A program made the translations under genes and the position numbers. From the NCBI GenBank assembly GCA_017478965.1, contig JAFVCV010000013.1, forward strand, positions 62,001-126,000: a stretch of 64,000 bases of DNA. The letters run 5' to 3'. This DNA is from Ruminococcus sp. Its GTDB lineage: Bacteria > Bacillota > Clostridia > Oscillospirales > Ruminococcaceae. The notes beneath the pieces are model-generated. The model had not been told where the DNA came from, did not search any database, and was given only the letters and a program-made list of their open reading frames with translations. Positions within the stretch are counted from its first letter, which is position 1; every line of letters begins with the position of its first letter. Shown one piece after another: positions 8,587-19,159 of the stretch.

Positions 8587-9225
8587 ATGGAAAAGGGAAT
8601 CATCGGTAAGAAGATCGGTATGACACAGATCTTCGATGAGGCAGGAAAGATAGTTCCTGTTACAGTAGTCGAGGCCGGCCCTTGCGTAGTAGTACAGAAG
8701 AAGACCGCTGAGAACGACGGTTATGAGGCTGTGCAGCTGGGCTTCGGCGACATCAGAGCTAAGAGAGTGAACAAGCCTCTCACAGGCCACTTCAAGAAGG
8801 CTGACGTTGCTGTCAAGAGAACACTGAAGGAATTCAGACTTGCAGATATCTCAGGCGTCAACGTAGGCGACATCGTAAAGGCCGATATCTTTGCTGAGGG
8901 CGACGTCGTAGACGTAAGCGGCACCAGCAAGGGCCACGGTTTTTCGGGTACCATCAAGCGTCACAACGGCCACAGGCTTAAGGAGACCCACGGTACAGGT
9001 CCTGTACACAGACACGCAGGTTCCTACGGCGCCTGCTCCGATCCTTCAAGGATCTACAAGGGCAAGAAGATGCCTGGTCAGTACGGCAACACCAAGGTCA
9101 CTGTTCAGAACCTGACAGTAGTCAAGGTAGACGCAGAGAACAATCTTATCGCTATAAAGGGTGCTATCCCCGGTCCTAAGAACGGTACTGTTACCATTTG
9201 CGACAGCGTTAAGAAGAAGGCTTAG
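8587..9225 (+). CDS. rplC: 50S ribosomal protein L3
   Basis: L3 is an early assembly protein near the peptidyl-transferase centre. The 212 residues include [16 protein letters not shown] and [20 protein letters not shown], the extended loop that enters the 23S core. [15 protein letters not shown] at the N-terminus is the family signature. AAGGAGG lies at 8572-8578. Confidence 0.97.
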   Translation: MEKGIIGKKIGMTQIFDEAGKIVPVTVVEAGPCVVVQKKTAENDGYEAVQLGFGDIRAKRVNKPLTGHFKKADVAVKRTLKEFRLADISGVNVGDIVKADIFAEGDVVDVSGTSKGHGFSGTIKRHNGHRLKETHGTGPVHRHAGSYGACSDPSRIYKGKKMPGQYGNTKVTVQNLTVVKVDAENNLIAIKGAIPGPKNGTVTICDSVKKKA

Positions 9226-9245
9226 TGGAAGGAGGAAATTAGATT

Positions 9246-9869
9246 ATGTCACAGATTTCAGTAGTTGATATGACAGGCAAGAAGGTTGCCGACACTGAGC
9301 TGAACGATGCGATATTCGGCATCACCCCCAACACAGGTCTGATGCACGCAATGGTAGTTAACTATCTTGCAAATCAGAGACAGGGCACACAGTCAACGCT
9401 TACCAGAACAGAGGTAAGGGGCGGCGGCAGAAAGCCCTGGAGACAGAAGGGTACGGGCCACGCAAGACAGGGCTCCATCAGAGCACCTCAGTGGGTACAC
9501 GGCGGCGTAGCTCTTGGCCCTAAGCCGAGGGATTACAGCTATTCGCTGAACAAGAAGGAAAGAAGACTTGCTATGAAGTCTGCACTTTCCACAAAGGTCA
9601 TCGACTCCAACATCATCGTTGTGAACGAGATCGAGACAAAGGAGTACAAGACCAAGGTCATGGTCGAGATGCTCAAGGCTATCGGTGCTGAGGGCAAGGC
9701 TCTTATCGTTACTGCTGACGCAGACGCAAAGGTAGTAAAGAGCGCTGCTAATATCCCCGGAGTCAAGACAGCCACTGTAAACACACTGAATGTTTACGAT
9801 ATCCTGAACTATGACAAGTTCGTCGTTTCTTCAGAGGCTGTAAAGAAGATCGAGGAGGTTTACGCATAA
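9246..9869 (+). CDS. rplD: 50S ribosomal protein L4
   Basis: L4 lines the exit tunnel. In gamma-proteobacteria it also represses its own S10 operon; whether it does so here is unknown. The tunnel loop is visible as [19 protein letters not shown] (about 59-77). At 207 residues it is of usual length. It overlaps rplW by one base (TAATG), which suggests coupled translation. Confidence 0.97.
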   Translation: MSQISVVDMTGKKVADTELNDAIFGITPNTGLMHAMVVNYLANQRQGTQSTLTRTEVRGGGRKPWRQKGTGHARQGSIRAPQWVHGGVALGPKPRDYSYSLNKKERRLAMKSALSTKVIDSNIIVVNEIETKEYKTKVMVEMLKAIGAEGKALIVTADADAKVVKSAANIPGVKTATVNTLNVYDILNYDKFVVSSEAVKKIEEVYA

Positions 9870-10159
9870 TGAAAACTGCTCATGATATTATTATAAAGCC
9901 TATAATCACTGAAGATTCTATGGACAGGCTTCAGGATAAGAAGTACACCTTCCAGGTAGCTAAGGACGCAAACAAGATCGAGATAGCCAAGGCCATCGAG
10001 GAGATCTTCGGCGTCAAGGTAGCTAAGGTCAACACCATGTCCGTCAAGGGCAAGGAGAAGAGAATGGGCAGATACACCGGTTTCCGCCCTGACTGGAAGA
10101 AAGCTATAGTAACTCTTGAGGGCGAGAAGACTATCGAGTTCTTCGACGGAATGTATTAA
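9869..10159 (+). CDS. rplW: 50S ribosomal protein L23
   Basis: L23 sits at the tunnel exit and docks trigger factor and SRP. The 96 residues begin with [21 protein letters not shown] and contain the basic loop [20 protein letters not shown]. The ATG overlaps the rplD stop. An unusually long gap follows before rplB. Confidence 0.97.
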   Translation: MKTAHDIIIKPIITEDSMDRLQDKKYTFQVAKDANKIEIAKAIEEIFGVKVAKVNTMSVKGKEKRMGRYTGFRPDWKKAIVTLEGEKTIEFFDGMY

Positions 10160-10405
10160 ATGTATCAATAGTACTGATAACTCCCGTGACCTGAGAAGGG
10201 CAGGGGAGGGTACTTCCCTCAAAAAGAGGTGCGGCAGGAGCCGCATTGCTCTGCTGCGGGCGCTAAGACCGAGTCCGGGGCAGAAAGTTCCTGCGAGGCA
10301 GCGAGGGCTGCTCATCAGAACTACCGCAGGATGTAGGTATGGAAGGGTGCTTGGGGATATTCCCTTTGGCCTTTTCGCAAAACCATATTAAGGAGTGAAT
10401 TTTTA
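10160..10405 (+). other. 246-base non-coding gap between rplW and rplB
   Basis: Most genes in this operon are 0-25 bases apart, so this gap stands out. It is G-rich and holds small strong hairpins, such as GAGGG/CCCTC (about 10207-10220) and TGCGGC/GCCGCA (about 10229-10245). There is no terminator T run, and a frame crossing it has no homology I recognise. It is a candidate structured RNA element. Confidence 0.5.
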
Positions 10406-11239
10406 ATGGCAATAAAGACTTATAAGCCTACGACAGCCGGCAGAAGAGGCATGACCGTCATCGACTATTCCGGCCTGTCAAAGGTAGAGCCTTACAAACC
10501 TCTTCTCGAACCCCTGAAGAAGAATTCGGGAAGAAACAGCTACGGTAGGATCACCGTTCGTCACAGAGGCGGCGGAGTTAGAAGAAAATACCGTGTAATA
10601 GACTTCAAGAGAAACAAGCTGGATATGAACGCTACCGTTCAGACCATCGAGTATGATCCTAACAGATCTGCATTCATCGCCCTGGTAGAGTATGAGGACG
10701 GTGAGAAGAGATATATCATCGCACCTAACGGCCTTAACGTAGGCGACGTAATAAGAGCGGGCGCAGGGGCAGACATCAAGCCCGGCAACGCTCTGAAGCT
10801 CAGCGATATACCTGTAGGTACATTCATCCACAACATCGAGCTTTATCCCGGCAAGGGCGCACAGCTCGTTCGTTCTGCCGGCAACATGGCACAGCTCATG
10901 GGCAGAGAGAACGGCTACGCACTGGTAAGACTTCCCTCAGGCGAGATGAGAAGGATCGCAGTAGGCTGCATGGCAACTATCGGCCAGGTAGGCAACATCG
11001 ACCACTCTAACGTGAACCTGGGCAAGGCCGGCAGAAAGCGCCACATGGGCTGGAGGCCTACAGTAAGAGGTTCTGTCATGAACCCCTGCGACCACCCTCA
11101 CGGTGGTGGTGAAGGTAAGTCACCTGTTGGACGTCCCTCACCTGTTACTCCTTGGGGCAAGCCTACTCTGGGCTACAAGACCAGAGCTAAGCATCACCGC
11201 TCCGACAAGTTTATCGTAAAACGCAGAAACGGTAAGTAA
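10406..11239 (+). CDS. rplB: 50S ribosomal protein L2
   Basis: L2 is needed for subunit joining and peptidyl-transferase activity. The 277-residue protein has the universal stretch [18 protein letters not shown] with the conserved His residues, then [24 protein letters not shown] precedes the ATG, directly after the long structured gap. Confidence 0.97.
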   Translation: MAIKTYKPTTAGRRGMTVIDYSGLSKVEPYKPLLEPLKKNSGRNSYGRITVRHRGGGVRRKYRVIDFKRNKLDMNATVQTIEYDPNRSAFIALVEYEDGEKRYIIAPNGLNVGDVIRAGAGADIKPGNALKLSDIPVGTFIHNIELYPGKGAQLVRSAGNMAQLMGRENGYALVRLPSGEMRRIAVGCMATIGQVGNIDHSNVNLGKAGRKRHMGWRPTVRGSVMNPCDHPHGGGEGKSPVGRPSPVTPWGKPTLGYKTRAKHHRSDKFIVKRRNGK

Positions 11240-11261
11240 TACGAAAGGAGGCAGATGATAA

Positions 11262-11546
11262 ATGGGCAGAAGTGTCAAGAAGGGTCCTTACGTACAGGAG
11301 GCTCTTTACAAGAGGGTAATAGCAATGAACGAGGCAGGCGAGAAGAAGGTGCTCAAGACCTGGAGCAGAGCATCTACTATCTTCCCTGATTTCGTAGGTC
11401 ATACATTTGCGGTGCATGACGGCCGCAAGCACGTACCTGTTTATGTTACTGAGGATATGGTAGGCCACAAGCTGGGTGAGTTTGCTCCCACCAGGACCTA
11501 CAAGGGCCATGCAGGCTCCAAGACCTCTAACAACGGCAAGAAGTAG
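11262..11546 (+). CDS. rpsS: 30S ribosomal protein S19
   Basis: S19 pairs with S13 in the 30S head and contacts the tRNA region. The 94 residues start [11 protein letters not shown] and contain [30 protein letters not shown] lies in the 22-base gap after rplB. Confidence 0.97.
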   Translation: MGRSVKKGPYVQEALYKRVIAMNEAGEKKVLKTWSRASTIFPDFVGHTFAVHDGRKHVPVYVTEDMVGHKLGEFAPTRTYKGHAGSKTSNNGKK

Positions 11547-11566
11547 TTCAAAGGAGGAAACAGACA

Positions 11567-11902
11567 ATGGAAGCAAAGGCTATACTGAGAACTGCCAGAA
11601 TTGCTCCCCGTAAGGTACAGATCGTGCTTGATCTCATAAGAGGTAAGGATTACGAGGTCGCAATGGCAACAGTTAAGAATACACCAAAGGCTGCAAGTGA
11701 ATATCTTGAAAAGCTTCTCAAGTCCGCTGCCAGCAATGCAGAGAACAATCATAACATGGATAAGAACAACCTTTACGTTGCTGAGTGTTATGTTTGCCCG
11801 GGACCGATAATGAAGAGAATCATGCCAAGAGCACAGGGCAGAGCATACAGAATTCTGAAGAGAACTTCACACATCACTGTAGTTCTCAAGGAAAAGGACT
11901 AA
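11567..11902 (+). CDS. rplV: 50S ribosomal protein L22
   Basis: L22 lines the exit tunnel and its beta-hairpin is a site of macrolide resistance in other bacteria. The 111 residues contain [19 protein letters not shown] and the hairpin [29 protein letters not shown] precedes the ATG. Confidence 0.97.
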   Translation: MEAKAILRTARIAPRKVQIVLDLIRGKDYEVAMATVKNTPKAASEYLEKLLKSAASNAENNHNMDKNNLYVAECYVCPGPIMKRIMPRAQGRAYRILKRTSHITVVLKEKD

Positions 11903-11922
11903 GCTGGAAGAGGAGGTAAACT

Positions 11923-12744
11923 ATGGGCCAGAAAGTAAATCCACACGGACTTCGTGTCGGTGTGATAAAGGATTGGGATTCCCGCTGGTTTGCTGATAAG
12001 AGCACTTTCGGCGACACACTGGTTGAGGATTACAACATCCGTAAGGATATAATGAAGGATCTTAACAGAAGGTCAAAGAGCCTTAACGATAAGTGCGTAT
12101 ACGCAGGTGTTCCCAAGGTCGAGATCGAAAGATTCAACGGCAAGGACGGCAGCCAGAAGGTAAGGATACACATCCACTGCGCAAAGCCAGGTCTTGTAAT
12201 AGGCAAGGGCGGCGCTGAGATAGAAAAGCTGAGAGCTGACATCGAGAAGAAGATCGGCAAGAGCGTTGCCATCAACATCATCGAGGTAAAGCAGCCCGAC
12301 ATCAACGCACAGCTGGTAAGCGAGAAGATCGCACACGATCTTGAGGACAGGATCTCGTTCAGAAGAGCGATGAAGCAGTCCATCGGCAGAGCCATGAAGC
12401 TGGGTGCAAAGGGCATCAAGGTACAGGTATCAGGCAGACTTGCCGGTGCCGAGATCGCAAGGAGCGAGACATATCACGAGGGCACTATCCCCCTGCAGAC
12501 CATCAGAGCTGATATCGACTACGGTACGGCAGAGGCACACACCACTTACGGCAGACTTGGCGTAAAGGTATGGATCTACAGAGGCGAGGTCCTGAAGGGC
12601 GAGATCGCAGCATCCGACAGAAAGGATACCGGCGACAGCAAGAACGACAGAAAGCGCAGGCCCCGCAGGGACGACAGGTCCAAGGATAACCGCAGAGACT
12701 ACAACAAGGCTCGAGCTATGAAAAGAGAAGGAGGTAACGTATAA
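11923..12744 (+). CDS. rpsC: 30S ribosomal protein S3
   Basis: S3 lies at the mRNA entry tunnel and has RNA-unwinding activity. The KH domain shows [15 protein letters not shown] (about 85-99). The 273-residue length exceeds the usual 210-230 because of a charged C-terminal tail (about 225-273, for example [20 protein letters not shown]). The stop overlaps the rplP ATG by one base. Confidence 0.97.
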   Translation: MGQKVNPHGLRVGVIKDWDSRWFADKSTFGDTLVEDYNIRKDIMKDLNRRSKSLNDKCVYAGVPKVEIERFNGKDGSQKVRIHIHCAKPGLVIGKGGAEIEKLRADIEKKIGKSVAINIIEVKQPDINAQLVSEKIAHDLEDRISFRRAMKQSIGRAMKLGAKGIKVQVSGRLAGAEIARSETYHEGTIPLQTIRADIDYGTAEAHTTYGRLGVKVWIYRGEVLKGEIAASDRKDTGDSKNDRKRRPRRDDRSKDNRRDYNKARAMKREGGNV

Positions 12745-13175
12745 TGCTGCTTCCAAAGAGAGTAAAGTTCAGAAAACAGCACAGGGGCCGTATGACAGGC
12801 AAGGCCATGAGGGGCAATAAGGTCTCCTACGGCGATTTCGGTCTTCAGGCACTGGAGCCTGCATGGATCACCTCGAACCAGATCGAGGCAGCCCGTATCG
12901 CAATGACAAGATACATCAAGCGTGGCGGCCAGGTATGGATCAAGCTGTTCCCCGATAAGCCTGCAACAAGGAAGCCCCTTGGTACCCGAATGGGTAAAGG
13001 TAAGGGCGCACCTGAGTACTGGGTAGCCGTAGTAAAGCCGGGCAGAGTGATGTTCGAGATCGCCGGCGTACCTGAGGAGACTGCAAGAGAGGCCATGAGA
13101 CTGGCAATGCACAAGCTCCCTATCAAATGTAAGTTCGTAGTAAAAGATACTCAAGAAACGGGTGGTGAGCAATAA
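12744..13175 (+). CDS. rplP: 50S ribosomal protein L16
   Basis: L16 helps organise the A-site region of the large subunit. The 143 residues carry [16 protein letters not shown] and [22 protein letters not shown]. It overlaps both rpsC and rpmC by one base, so three genes are translationally linked. Confidence 0.97.
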   Translation: MLLPKRVKFRKQHRGRMTGKAMRGNKVSYGDFGLQALEPAWITSNQIEAARIAMTRYIKRGGQVWIKLFPDKPATRKPLGTRMGKGKGAPEYWVAVVKPGRVMFEIAGVPEETAREAMRLAMHKLPIKCKFVVKDTQETGGEQ

Positions 13176-13372
13176 TGAAAGCAAATGAGATCAAGGATAT
13201 GACAGCAGCAGAGCTTGAGACAAAGCTTGCTGAGCTTAAAGAAGAGCTGTTCAACCTTCGTTTTCAGCACGCTGTGAACCAGCTGGAGAACCCCAAGAGG
13301 CTCCAGGCTGTGAAGAAGGATATTGCTCGGGTAAAGACATTCATTCGTAAGCAAGAGTCCGAGGTTCAGTAA
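13175..13372 (+). CDS. rpmC: 50S ribosomal protein L29
   Basis: This small two-helix protein sits by the tunnel exit next to L23. The 65 residues include [22 protein letters not shown] and [18 protein letters not shown]. The ATG overlaps the rplP stop. Confidence 0.96.
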   Translation: MKANEIKDMTAAELETKLAELKEELFNLRFQHAVNQLENPKRLQAVKKDIARVKTFIRKQESEVQ

Positions 13373-13395
13373 TTTAGTAAGAAGGAGGATCTACT

Positions 13396-13653
13396 GTGAG
13401 CGAAAGAAATCTTAGAAAGACAAGAGTTGGTACCGTAGTTTCCAACAAGATGGACAAGACTATCGTAGTAGCCATCAAGGACAACGTACAGCACCCCTTG
13501 TATAAGAAGATCATCAAGAGAACAGTTAAGCTGAAGGCACACGACGAGAAGAACGAGTGCGGCATCGGCGACAAGGTAGAGGTAATGGAGACCAGACCTC
13601 TCTCCAAGGACAAGAGATGGAGACTTGTGAACATTCTCGAGAAGGCTAAGTAA
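13396..13653 (+). CDS. rpsQ: 30S ribosomal protein S17
   Basis: S17 binds 16S rRNA early in 30S body assembly. The 85-residue OB-fold protein begins [20 protein letters not shown] and ends near [14 protein letters not shown]. The start is GTG, with AAGGAGG upstream. It closes the S10-type gene order; a 137-base gap precedes rplN. Confidence 0.96.
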   Translation: MSERNLRKTRVGTVVSNKMDKTIVVAIKDNVQHPLYKKIIKRTVKLKAHDEKNECGIGDKVEVMETRPLSKDKRWRLVNILEKAK

Positions 13654-13688
13654 TAGAGCTATTGCGATAAGGATCAAAAGCGTACAAG

Positions 13689-13730
13689 GTGCCGTGGGCA
13701 GACGAATGAAAAGAAGGCTGCCGGCGGTAC
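13689..13730 (+). promoter_or_regulatory. Long hairpin in the rpsQ-rplN gap
   Basis: Bases 13689-13701 pair with 13718-13730 over 13 positions with one mismatch and two G-T pairs, around a 16-base loop. There is no T run. It lies where the S10 and spc operons are separate in E. coli. Confidence 0.55.
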
Positions 13731-13790
13731 TGAGTAACGAAAGGATCCGGATTTGAAAGTTTTGACAAGTTTTGAAAGGAGGACGCTTCG

Positions 13791-14159
13791 ATGGTACAGA
13801 TGCAGACTTACCTGAAGGTTGCAGATAACTCCGGTGCAAAGGAGCTTATGTGCATCCGTGTTCTCGGAGGTACGAGAAGAAAGTATGCAAACATCGGTGA
13901 CGTTGTAGTTTGTTCTGTTAAAAAAGCAACACCGGGCGGAGTTGTAAAGAAGGGCGACGTTGTAAAGGCAGTTATCGTCCGTTCAGCAAAGGGTCTGCGC
14001 AGAGCAGACGGGACATACATCCGCTTTGACGAGAACGCTGCTGTAATAATAAAGGAAGACAAGAACCCCAGAGGTACACGTATATTCGGACCTGTGGCAA
14101 AGGAACTGAGAGACAAGGATTATATGAAGATCCTGTCCCTGGCTCCTGAAGTACTTTGA
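13791..14159 (+). CDS. rplN: 50S ribosomal protein L14
   Basis: L14 forms part of the bridge to the 30S subunit and is the target of the silencing factor RsfS. The 122 residues carry [20 protein letters not shown] and the final [23 protein letters not shown] strong AAAGGAGG site precedes it. Confidence 0.97.
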   Translation: MVQMQTYLKVADNSGAKELMCIRVLGGTRRKYANIGDVVVCSVKKATPGGVVKKGDVVKAVIVRSAKGLRRADGTYIRFDENAAVIIKEDKNPRGTRIFGPVAKELRDKDYMKILSLAPEVL

Positions 14160-14178
14160 TACGGAGGTGTCGTAGAAA

Positions 14179-14505
14179 ATGAGTAATAAGGTCCATGTAA
14201 AGACAGGCGACACCGTCGTGATACTCTCCGGTAAGGATAAGGGCAAGAAGGGCAAGGTCCTGGCCGTATCCCCCAAGGAGGGCAAGGTGATCGTTGAAGG
14301 GATGAACATCGCAAGGAAGCATATCAAGCCCAGAAGCGCACAGCAGCAGGGCGGCATAGTAGACGCAGAGGCTGCGATATACGCATCAAAGGTAATGGCA
14401 GTTTGCCCCAAGTGCGGCAAGCCTACCAGAGTAGCACACAAGTTCCTGGATGACGGGACAAAGGTCAGGGTTTGCAAGAACGCTGACTGCGGCGAAGAAT
14501 TTTGA
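14179..14505 (+). CDS. rplX: 50S ribosomal protein L24
   Basis: L24 is an assembly initiator. The KOW motif is at the N-terminus ([20 protein letters not shown]), followed by [11 protein letters not shown]. The C-terminus is a zinc ribbon: [14 protein letters not shown], then two more Cys in [11 protein letters not shown]. The 108-residue length fits this zinc-containing form. Confidence 0.96.
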   Translation: MSNKVHVKTGDTVVILSGKDKGKKGKVLAVSPKEGKVIVEGMNIARKHIKPRSAQQQGGIVDAEAAIYASKVMAVCPKCGKPTRVAHKFLDDGTKVRVCKNADCGEEF

Positions 14506-14523
14506 TCGGGGAGGAGTTAGAAC

Positions 14524-15069
14524 ATGAGTGCAAGACTAAAAGAACAGTATGTTAGCACGATAGCTCCTGAGATGATGAAGAAATTCGGCTACGCTAACGT
14601 AATGCAGATCCCTAAGCTTGACAAGGTAGTTATCAACGTAGGCTGCGGAGCAGACAAGGATAACAAGAAGGTAATAGACGCTATCATGACAGATCTTGCA
14701 GCGATCACAGGGCAGAAGCCTATCGTGTGCAAGGCAAAGAAGAGCGTTGCGAACTTCAAGCTGAGAGACGGACAGATAATCGGTGTAAAGGTGACACTGA
14801 GGGCAGAGAAGATGTATGAATTCGTTGACAGGCTTTTCAACGTAGCATTCCCTCGTGTAAGAGACTTCAGAGGTATCAACCCCAACAGCTTTGACGGCAG
14901 AGGCAACTACTCCACAGGCATCAAGGAGCAGCTGATATTCCCTGAGATCGAGTACGATAAGATCGACAAGGTCAGAGGAATGGATATAAACTTCATCACG
15001 ACCGCTAACACAGACGAAGAGGCTAAGGAGCTGCTCAGACTGATGGGCGCACCCTTCGCTGAGAAGTAA
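14524..15069 (+). CDS. rplE: 50S ribosomal protein L5
   Basis: L5 binds 5S rRNA in the central protuberance. The 181 residues include [19 protein letters not shown] and [28 protein letters not shown] lies before the ATG. Confidence 0.97.
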   Translation: MSARLKEQYVSTIAPEMMKKFGYANVMQIPKLDKVVINVGCGADKDNKKVIDAIMTDLAAITGQKPIVCKAKKSVANFKLRDGQIIGVKVTLRAEKMYEFVDRLFNVAFPRVRDFRGINPNSFDGRGNYSTGIKEQLIFPEIEYDKIDKVRGMDINFITTANTDEEAKELLRLMGAPFAEK

Positions 15070-15086
15070 TGAGGAGGATATAGGAA

Positions 15087-15272
15087 ATGGCAAAGAAAGC
15101 TATGATAAACAAGCAGCAGGCTGCTCCCAAGTATTCAACTCGTGCTTACAACAGATGCAAGATCTGCGGAAGGCCCCATGCTTATCTGAGGAAGTTCGGC
15201 GTATGCCGTATCTGTTTCAGAGAGCTGGCACACGACGGTCAGATCCCTGGCGTTAAGAAGGCAAGTTGGTAA
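15087..15272 (+). CDS. rpsN: 30S ribosomal protein S14, zinc (type Z) form
   Basis: The 61-residue protein is the short zinc-binding S14. [20 protein letters not shown] gives the four-Cys site. The longer zinc-free form is used by other bacteria under zinc starvation; none is in this window. Confidence 0.97.
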   Translation: MAKKAMINKQQAAPKYSTRAYNRCKICGRPHAYLRKFGVCRICFRELAHDGQIPGVKKASW

Positions 15273-15287
15273 AAGGAGGTACAAGGC

Positions 15288-15686
15288 ATGCAGATTACTG
15301 ATACGATAGCAGATCTGTTAACAAGGATCCGTAATGCTAGCACAGCTAAGCACGCAACGGTAGACGTTCCCGCATCTAACATGAAGAAGTCTATCACACA
15401 GATACTTGTAGACGAAGGCTATGTAAAGAATTTTACCGTTATAGAAGACGGCAAGCAGGGTATCATCAGGATCACCCTTAAATATGATGAGAACAGGAAT
15501 TCCGTTATCACAGGACTCAGAAGGGTATCTAAGCCCGGACTGAGGATCTACGCTAGCTGTGAGGATATGCCTAAGGTAATAAAGGGCATGGGTATCGCCA
15601 TAGTTTCCACTTCCAAGGGCGTCATCACAGACAAGAAGGCTAGAGAGCTGAATGTAGGCGGCGAGGTTCTCGCATTCATCTGGTAA
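15288..15686 (+). CDS. rpsH: 30S ribosomal protein S8
   Basis: S8 binds the central domain of 16S rRNA, and in E. coli represses the spc operon. The 132 residues contain [24 protein letters not shown] and the C-terminal [22 protein letters not shown]. Confidence 0.97.
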   Translation: MQITDTIADLLTRIRNASTAKHATVDVPASNMKKSITQILVDEGYVKNFTVIEDGKQGIIRITLKYDENRNSVITGLRRVSKPGLRIYASCEDMPKVIKGMGIAIVSTSKGVITDKKARELNVGGEVLAFIW

Positions 15687-15700
15687 GGAGGACTAAGAAT

Positions 15701-16252
15701 ATGTCAAGAATTGGTATAAAGCCTATTAGTGTTCCTGCCGGTGTAGAGGTAACTATCGCAGACGGAAACGTAGTTACAGCTAAGGGACCCAAGGGCACAC
15801 TTACAAAAACAATGCACAAGGATATGATAATCAAGGCAGAAGGCGGCGTAGTAACAGTAGAGCGTCCTTCAGAGGATAAGCTGCACAAGAGCCTTCACGG
15901 TCTGACCAGGACCCTGGTATCCAACATGGTAGAGGGCGTGGCAAACGGCTTCTCCAAGAAGCTGGAGATCGTGGGCGTCGGCTACAGAGCGCAGAAGCAG
16001 GGCAAGAACCTTGTAATGAACCTTGGTTTTTCGCATCAGGTGATATTCTCCGAGACTGATACCATCAAGCTGGAGGTACCTGATCCTAACCACATCGTAG
16101 TAACAGGCTGCGACAAGCAGGAAGTAGGTCAGTTTGCTTGTGAGATCCGTGAAAAGCGTCCGCCTGAGCCTTATAAGGGTAAGGGTATCCGCTATGAAGG
16201 CGAGTACGTTATCCGTAAGGAAGGTAAAGCCGGTAAGGGCGCTAAGAAGTAA
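15701..16252 (+). CDS. rplF: 50S ribosomal protein L6
   Basis: L6 lies near the factor-binding region of the large subunit. The 183 residues start [17 protein letters not shown] and end with the signature [14 protein letters not shown]. Fifteen bases separate it from rpsH, with AAGGAGG between. Confidence 0.97.
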   Translation: MSRIGIKPISVPAGVEVTIADGNVVTAKGPKGTLTKTMHKDMIIKAEGGVVTVERPSEDKLHKSLHGLTRTLVSNMVEGVANGFSKKLEIVGVGYRAQKQGKNLVMNLGFSHQVIFSETDTIKLEVPDPNHIVVTGCDKQEVGQFACEIREKRPPEPYKGKGIRYEGEYVIRKEGKAGKGAKK

Positions 16253-16270
16253 TAAAAGGAGAGAATCACT

Positions 16271-16630
16271 ATGGTTAAAAAGCTTGACAGAGCTAAGGCA
16301 AGAGAGAAAAGACACCAGAGGATCCGCAACAAGATCAGCGGTACCGCTCAGTGCCCTCGCCTCAACGTATTCCGCTCCTCTAGGCATATATATGCACAGA
16401 TCATCGACGACCAGAACGGCGTGACCCTTTGCGCAGCTTCTTCAATGGATAAGGCCTTTGAAGGCAACGGCGGCAACAAGGAAGGCGCACGCAAGGTGGG
16501 CGAGATGATCGCAGCTGCTGCAAAGGCAAAGGGTATAGAGAACGTCGTATTCGACAGAGGCGGCTATCTCTATCACGGCCGTGTGCAGGAACTGGCAGAC
16601 GGAGCCCGTGAAGGCGGACTGAAGTTCTAA
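16271..16630 (+). CDS. rplR: 50S ribosomal protein L18
   Basis: L18 binds 5S rRNA together with L5. The 119 residues have [18 protein letters not shown] and the C-terminal [31 protein letters not shown] precedes the ATG. Confidence 0.97.
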   Translation: MVKKLDRAKAREKRHQRIRNKISGTAQCPRLNVFRSSRHIYAQIIDDQNGVTLCAASSMDKAFEGNGGNKEGARKVGEMIAAAAKAKGIENVVFDRGGYLYHGRVQELADGAREGGLKF

Positions 16631-16645
16631 GAAGGAGGAAATACG

Positions 16646-17146
16646 ATGGCTTTAATAGATGCTTCAAACATGGAGCTGGAGGAGAAGGTCGTAGCCATAA
16701 ACAGAGTATCAAAGACTGTTAAGGGCGGCCGTATCATGAAGTTCTCCGCACTGGTAGTCGTAGGCGACGGCAACGGTATAGTAGGTTTCGGTATCGGCAA
16801 GTCGGGCGAAGTACCCGATGCTATCAGGAAGGCTATACAGGACGCTAAGAAAAATCTCGTAAGGATCTCCCTGAAGGGCACAACGATCCCCCATGAGATC
16901 GTAGGCAAGTTCGGCGCAGGCGAAGTTCTCCTGAAGCCCGCAGCACCTGGTACCGGTATCATCGCAGGCGGCACAGTGAGAGCAGTAGTAGAGGCTGCCG
17001 GCATCAGAGATATAAGAGCGAAGTCCCTTCGTTCAAACAATCCCTACAATGCAGTAAGGGCTACTATCAACGGCCTGACCAACGTAAGATCTGCTGATAA
17101 GATCGCAGAGCTGAGGGGCAAGACCGTAAAGGAAATATTTGAATAA
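16646..17146 (+). CDS. rpsE: 30S ribosomal protein S5
   Basis: S5 shapes the mRNA entry channel and affects accuracy. The 166 residues include [40 protein letters not shown] and [19 protein letters not shown]. Confidence 0.97.
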   Translation: MALIDASNMELEEKVVAINRVSKTVKGGRIMKFSALVVVGDGNGIVGFGIGKSGEVPDAIRKAIQDAKKNLVRISLKGTTIPHEIVGKFGAGEVLLKPAAPGTGIIAGGTVRAVVEAAGIRDIRAKSLRSNNPYNAVRATINGLTNVRSADKIAELRGKTVKEIFE

Positions 17147-17160
17147 GGAGGATCACTGTA

Positions 17161-17340
17161 ATGGCAAACCTGAAGATAAAGCTGGTCAAGAGCCTTAACG
17201 GCAGGAGCGAAAAGCAGATCGCCACTGCAAATTCTCTTGGACTCAGAAAGATCGGTGATATGACAGTACAGCCTGACAACGCCTGCACACAGGGCAAGAT
17301 CAAGCTGGTATCTCACCTTATCAAGGTAACTGAAGAGTAA
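17161..17340 (+). CDS. rpmD: 50S ribosomal protein L30
   Basis: The short frame encodes 59 residues, beginning MANLKIKLVKSLNGRSEKQ and containing NSLGLRKIGDMTV, the L30 signature. AAGGAGG lies just before the ATG. Position between rpsE and rplO is canonical. Confidence 0.95.
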   Translation: MANLKIKLVKSLNGRSEKQIATANSLGLRKIGDMTVQPDNACTQGKIKLVSHLIKVTEE

Positions 17341-17362
17341 AAGTTAAGGAGGTGCAAGACCC

Positions 17363-17803
17363 ATGAAACTTCACGAATTATCACCTAACCCCGGCGCAGT
17401 AAGAGACGTAAAGCGTGTGGGCAGAGGTCACGGCTCAGGCAACGGCAAGACAGCCGGCAAGGGCCACAAGGGCCAGAAGGCACGTTCCGGCGGCAGCATC
17501 AGACCCGGGTTTGAGGGCGGCCAGACCGCACTTGCAAGAAGGATCCCTAAGCGTGGATTCAACAATATATTCGCAGCTAAATACGCTGTTATCAACGTGT
17601 CCGATCTTGAAAAGTTCGTAGACGGCACAACAGTAGACACAGAGCTTCTGAAGGCATCAGGCATCATCAAGAAGGAGCTCGACGGAGTCAAGGTTCTCGG
17701 AAACGGAGAACTCACCAAAAACCTTACCGTCAAGGCTGCGAAGTTCTCGGCAGCTGCTAAGGAGAAAATCGAAAAGGCAGGCGGGAAGGCTGAGGTGATG
17801 TAA
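17363..17803 (+). CDS. rplO: 50S ribosomal protein L15
   Basis: L15 is a late assembly protein. The 146 residues have the Gly/Arg-rich N-terminal arm ([20 protein letters not shown]) and [17 protein letters not shown]. It ends two bases before secY. Confidence 0.97.
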   Translation: MKLHELSPNPGAVRDVKRVGRGHGSGNGKTAGKGHKGQKARSGGSIRPGFEGGQTALARRIPKRGFNNIFAAKYAVINVSDLEKFVDGTTVDTELLKASGIIKKELDGVKVLGNGELTKNLTVKAAKFSAAAKEKIEKAGGKAEVM

Positions 17804-17805
17804 TT

Positions 17806-19113
17806 GTGATAGAGGCATTTCGTAATGCATGGAAAACTCCGGATTTAAGAAATAAACTCTTATTTACATTTTTCATCATCGTCATCTACAGAGTCGGCGG
17901 TACCGTTCCGGCGCCGTTTCTTGACTCTGCCGCTCTGGCATCCTGGTTCAATCAGAACGATACAGGCAACATTTTCAGCTATCTGAACGTGCTCTCCGGC
18001 GGTAACTTTTCCAAGGCTACCATCATGGCGCTTTCAGTGGGCCCCTACATCAATGCGCAGATCATTATACAGCTGCTGACCTATGCGCTGCCTCCTCTGG
18101 AACAGCTTTCCAAGGAAGGCGGAGAGGGCAGGAAAAAGCTCAATAAGATCACAAAGTATACCGCCCTTGGCATCTCACTTTTCCAGGGCTGGATGTACTA
18201 CCGCACGATGTACAACGCCGGTGCGGTAACGTTCGTTGGGAAGACCTTCGAGCGCTACTTCGCAGAGGCAATAATAGTCCTGGTCTTCACAGCAGGTGCG
18301 TCGCTGACCATCTGGCTGGGCGACAGGATAAACGAGAAGGGTATCGGCAACGGCATCTCGATGCTGCTGTTCGCAGGTATCATCGCAAGGATACCGACTG
18401 CACTCATAAACTACTTCGGTTATATGAGAGACGGTTTCAAGGCCGGCGAGATGAAGAACGTTATACTCGTTCCCCTTATCATCATCGTCGAGATACTTAT
18501 GATAGCCTTCATAATATTCATGAACAATGCGGAAAGAAGGATACCGATACAGTACGCAAAGCGTGTTGTGGGCAGAAGACAGTACGGCGGACAGAACACC
18601 TACATCCCGATAAAGATCGCTATGAGCGGCGTTCTCCCCATAATCTTCGCTATGTCCTTCATGTCGATACCCTCTACCCTGGAGCTTTTCATCAAGCCTA
18701 AGGCAGGGAGCTTTTACGACAAATTCCTCCACTGGTTCAGCTATACGCACCCCTTCTATGCTTGTCTCTATTTCGTGCTCATCATCGGTTTCAACTACTT
18801 CTATGTAAGTATGTCCTATAACCCGGTGGAGATCGCAAACCAGCTGAGACAGAATAACGGCGGTGTTCCGGGTATAAGGCCCGGCAAGCCTACCAGCGAT
18901 TATCTGAACAAGATACTCAAGAAGATCACACTGGTGGGTGCGGTGTTCTTAGGACTTATCGCAATTTTCCCGATAATCTTCCAGGTGCTCACAGGACTGC
19001 CTATCTCGATGGCAGGTACCTCCATACTGATCGTTGTCAGCGTGGCACTTGAAACAGCGAGAACACTGGAGTCCCAGATGATGATGCGTCATCACAGCGG
19101 GTTCCTGAAATGA
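17806..19113 (+). CDS. secY: Protein translocase subunit SecY
   Basis: SecY is the channel of the Sec translocon. The 435-residue protein shows about ten membrane segments and conserved FNYFYVSMSYNPVEIANQLR and IRPGKPTSDYLNKILKKIT near cytoplasmic loop C5, the SecA contact. It uses a GTG start (MIEAFRNAWKTPDL), with GAGGTGA as ribosome site inside rplO. Membrane insertion and ribosome production are thus co-transcribed. Confidence 0.97.
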   Translation: MIEAFRNAWKTPDLRNKLLFTFFIIVIYRVGGTVPAPFLDSAALASWFNQNDTGNIFSYLNVLSGGNFSKATIMALSVGPYINAQIIIQLLTYALPPLEQLSKEGGEGRKKLNKITKYTALGISLFQGWMYYRTMYNAGAVTFVGKTFERYFAEAIIVLVFTAGASLTIWLGDRINEKGIGNGISMLLFAGIIARIPTALINYFGYMRDGFKAGEMKNVILVPLIIIVEILMIAFIIFMNNAERRIPIQYAKRVVGRRQYGGQNTYIPIKIAMSGVLPIIFAMSFMSIPSTLELFIKPKAGSFYDKFLHWFSYTHPFYACLYFVLIIGFNYFYVSMSYNPVEIANQLRQNNGGVPGIRPGKPTSDYLNKILKKITLVGAVFLGLIAIFPIIFQVLTGLPISMAGTSILIVVSVALETARTLESQMMMRHHSGFLK

Positions 19114-19159
19114 TCTGAAGTGGGATCATCGGCCAAATAAATAGTAAAGGAGCAAAACT

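Noticed and set aside
10116-10391. 91-codon frame across the rplW-rplB gap
   Set aside because: It starts inside rplW, has no ribosome site, and its Arg-rich product has no recognisable features; it looks like a by-product of the G-rich sequence.
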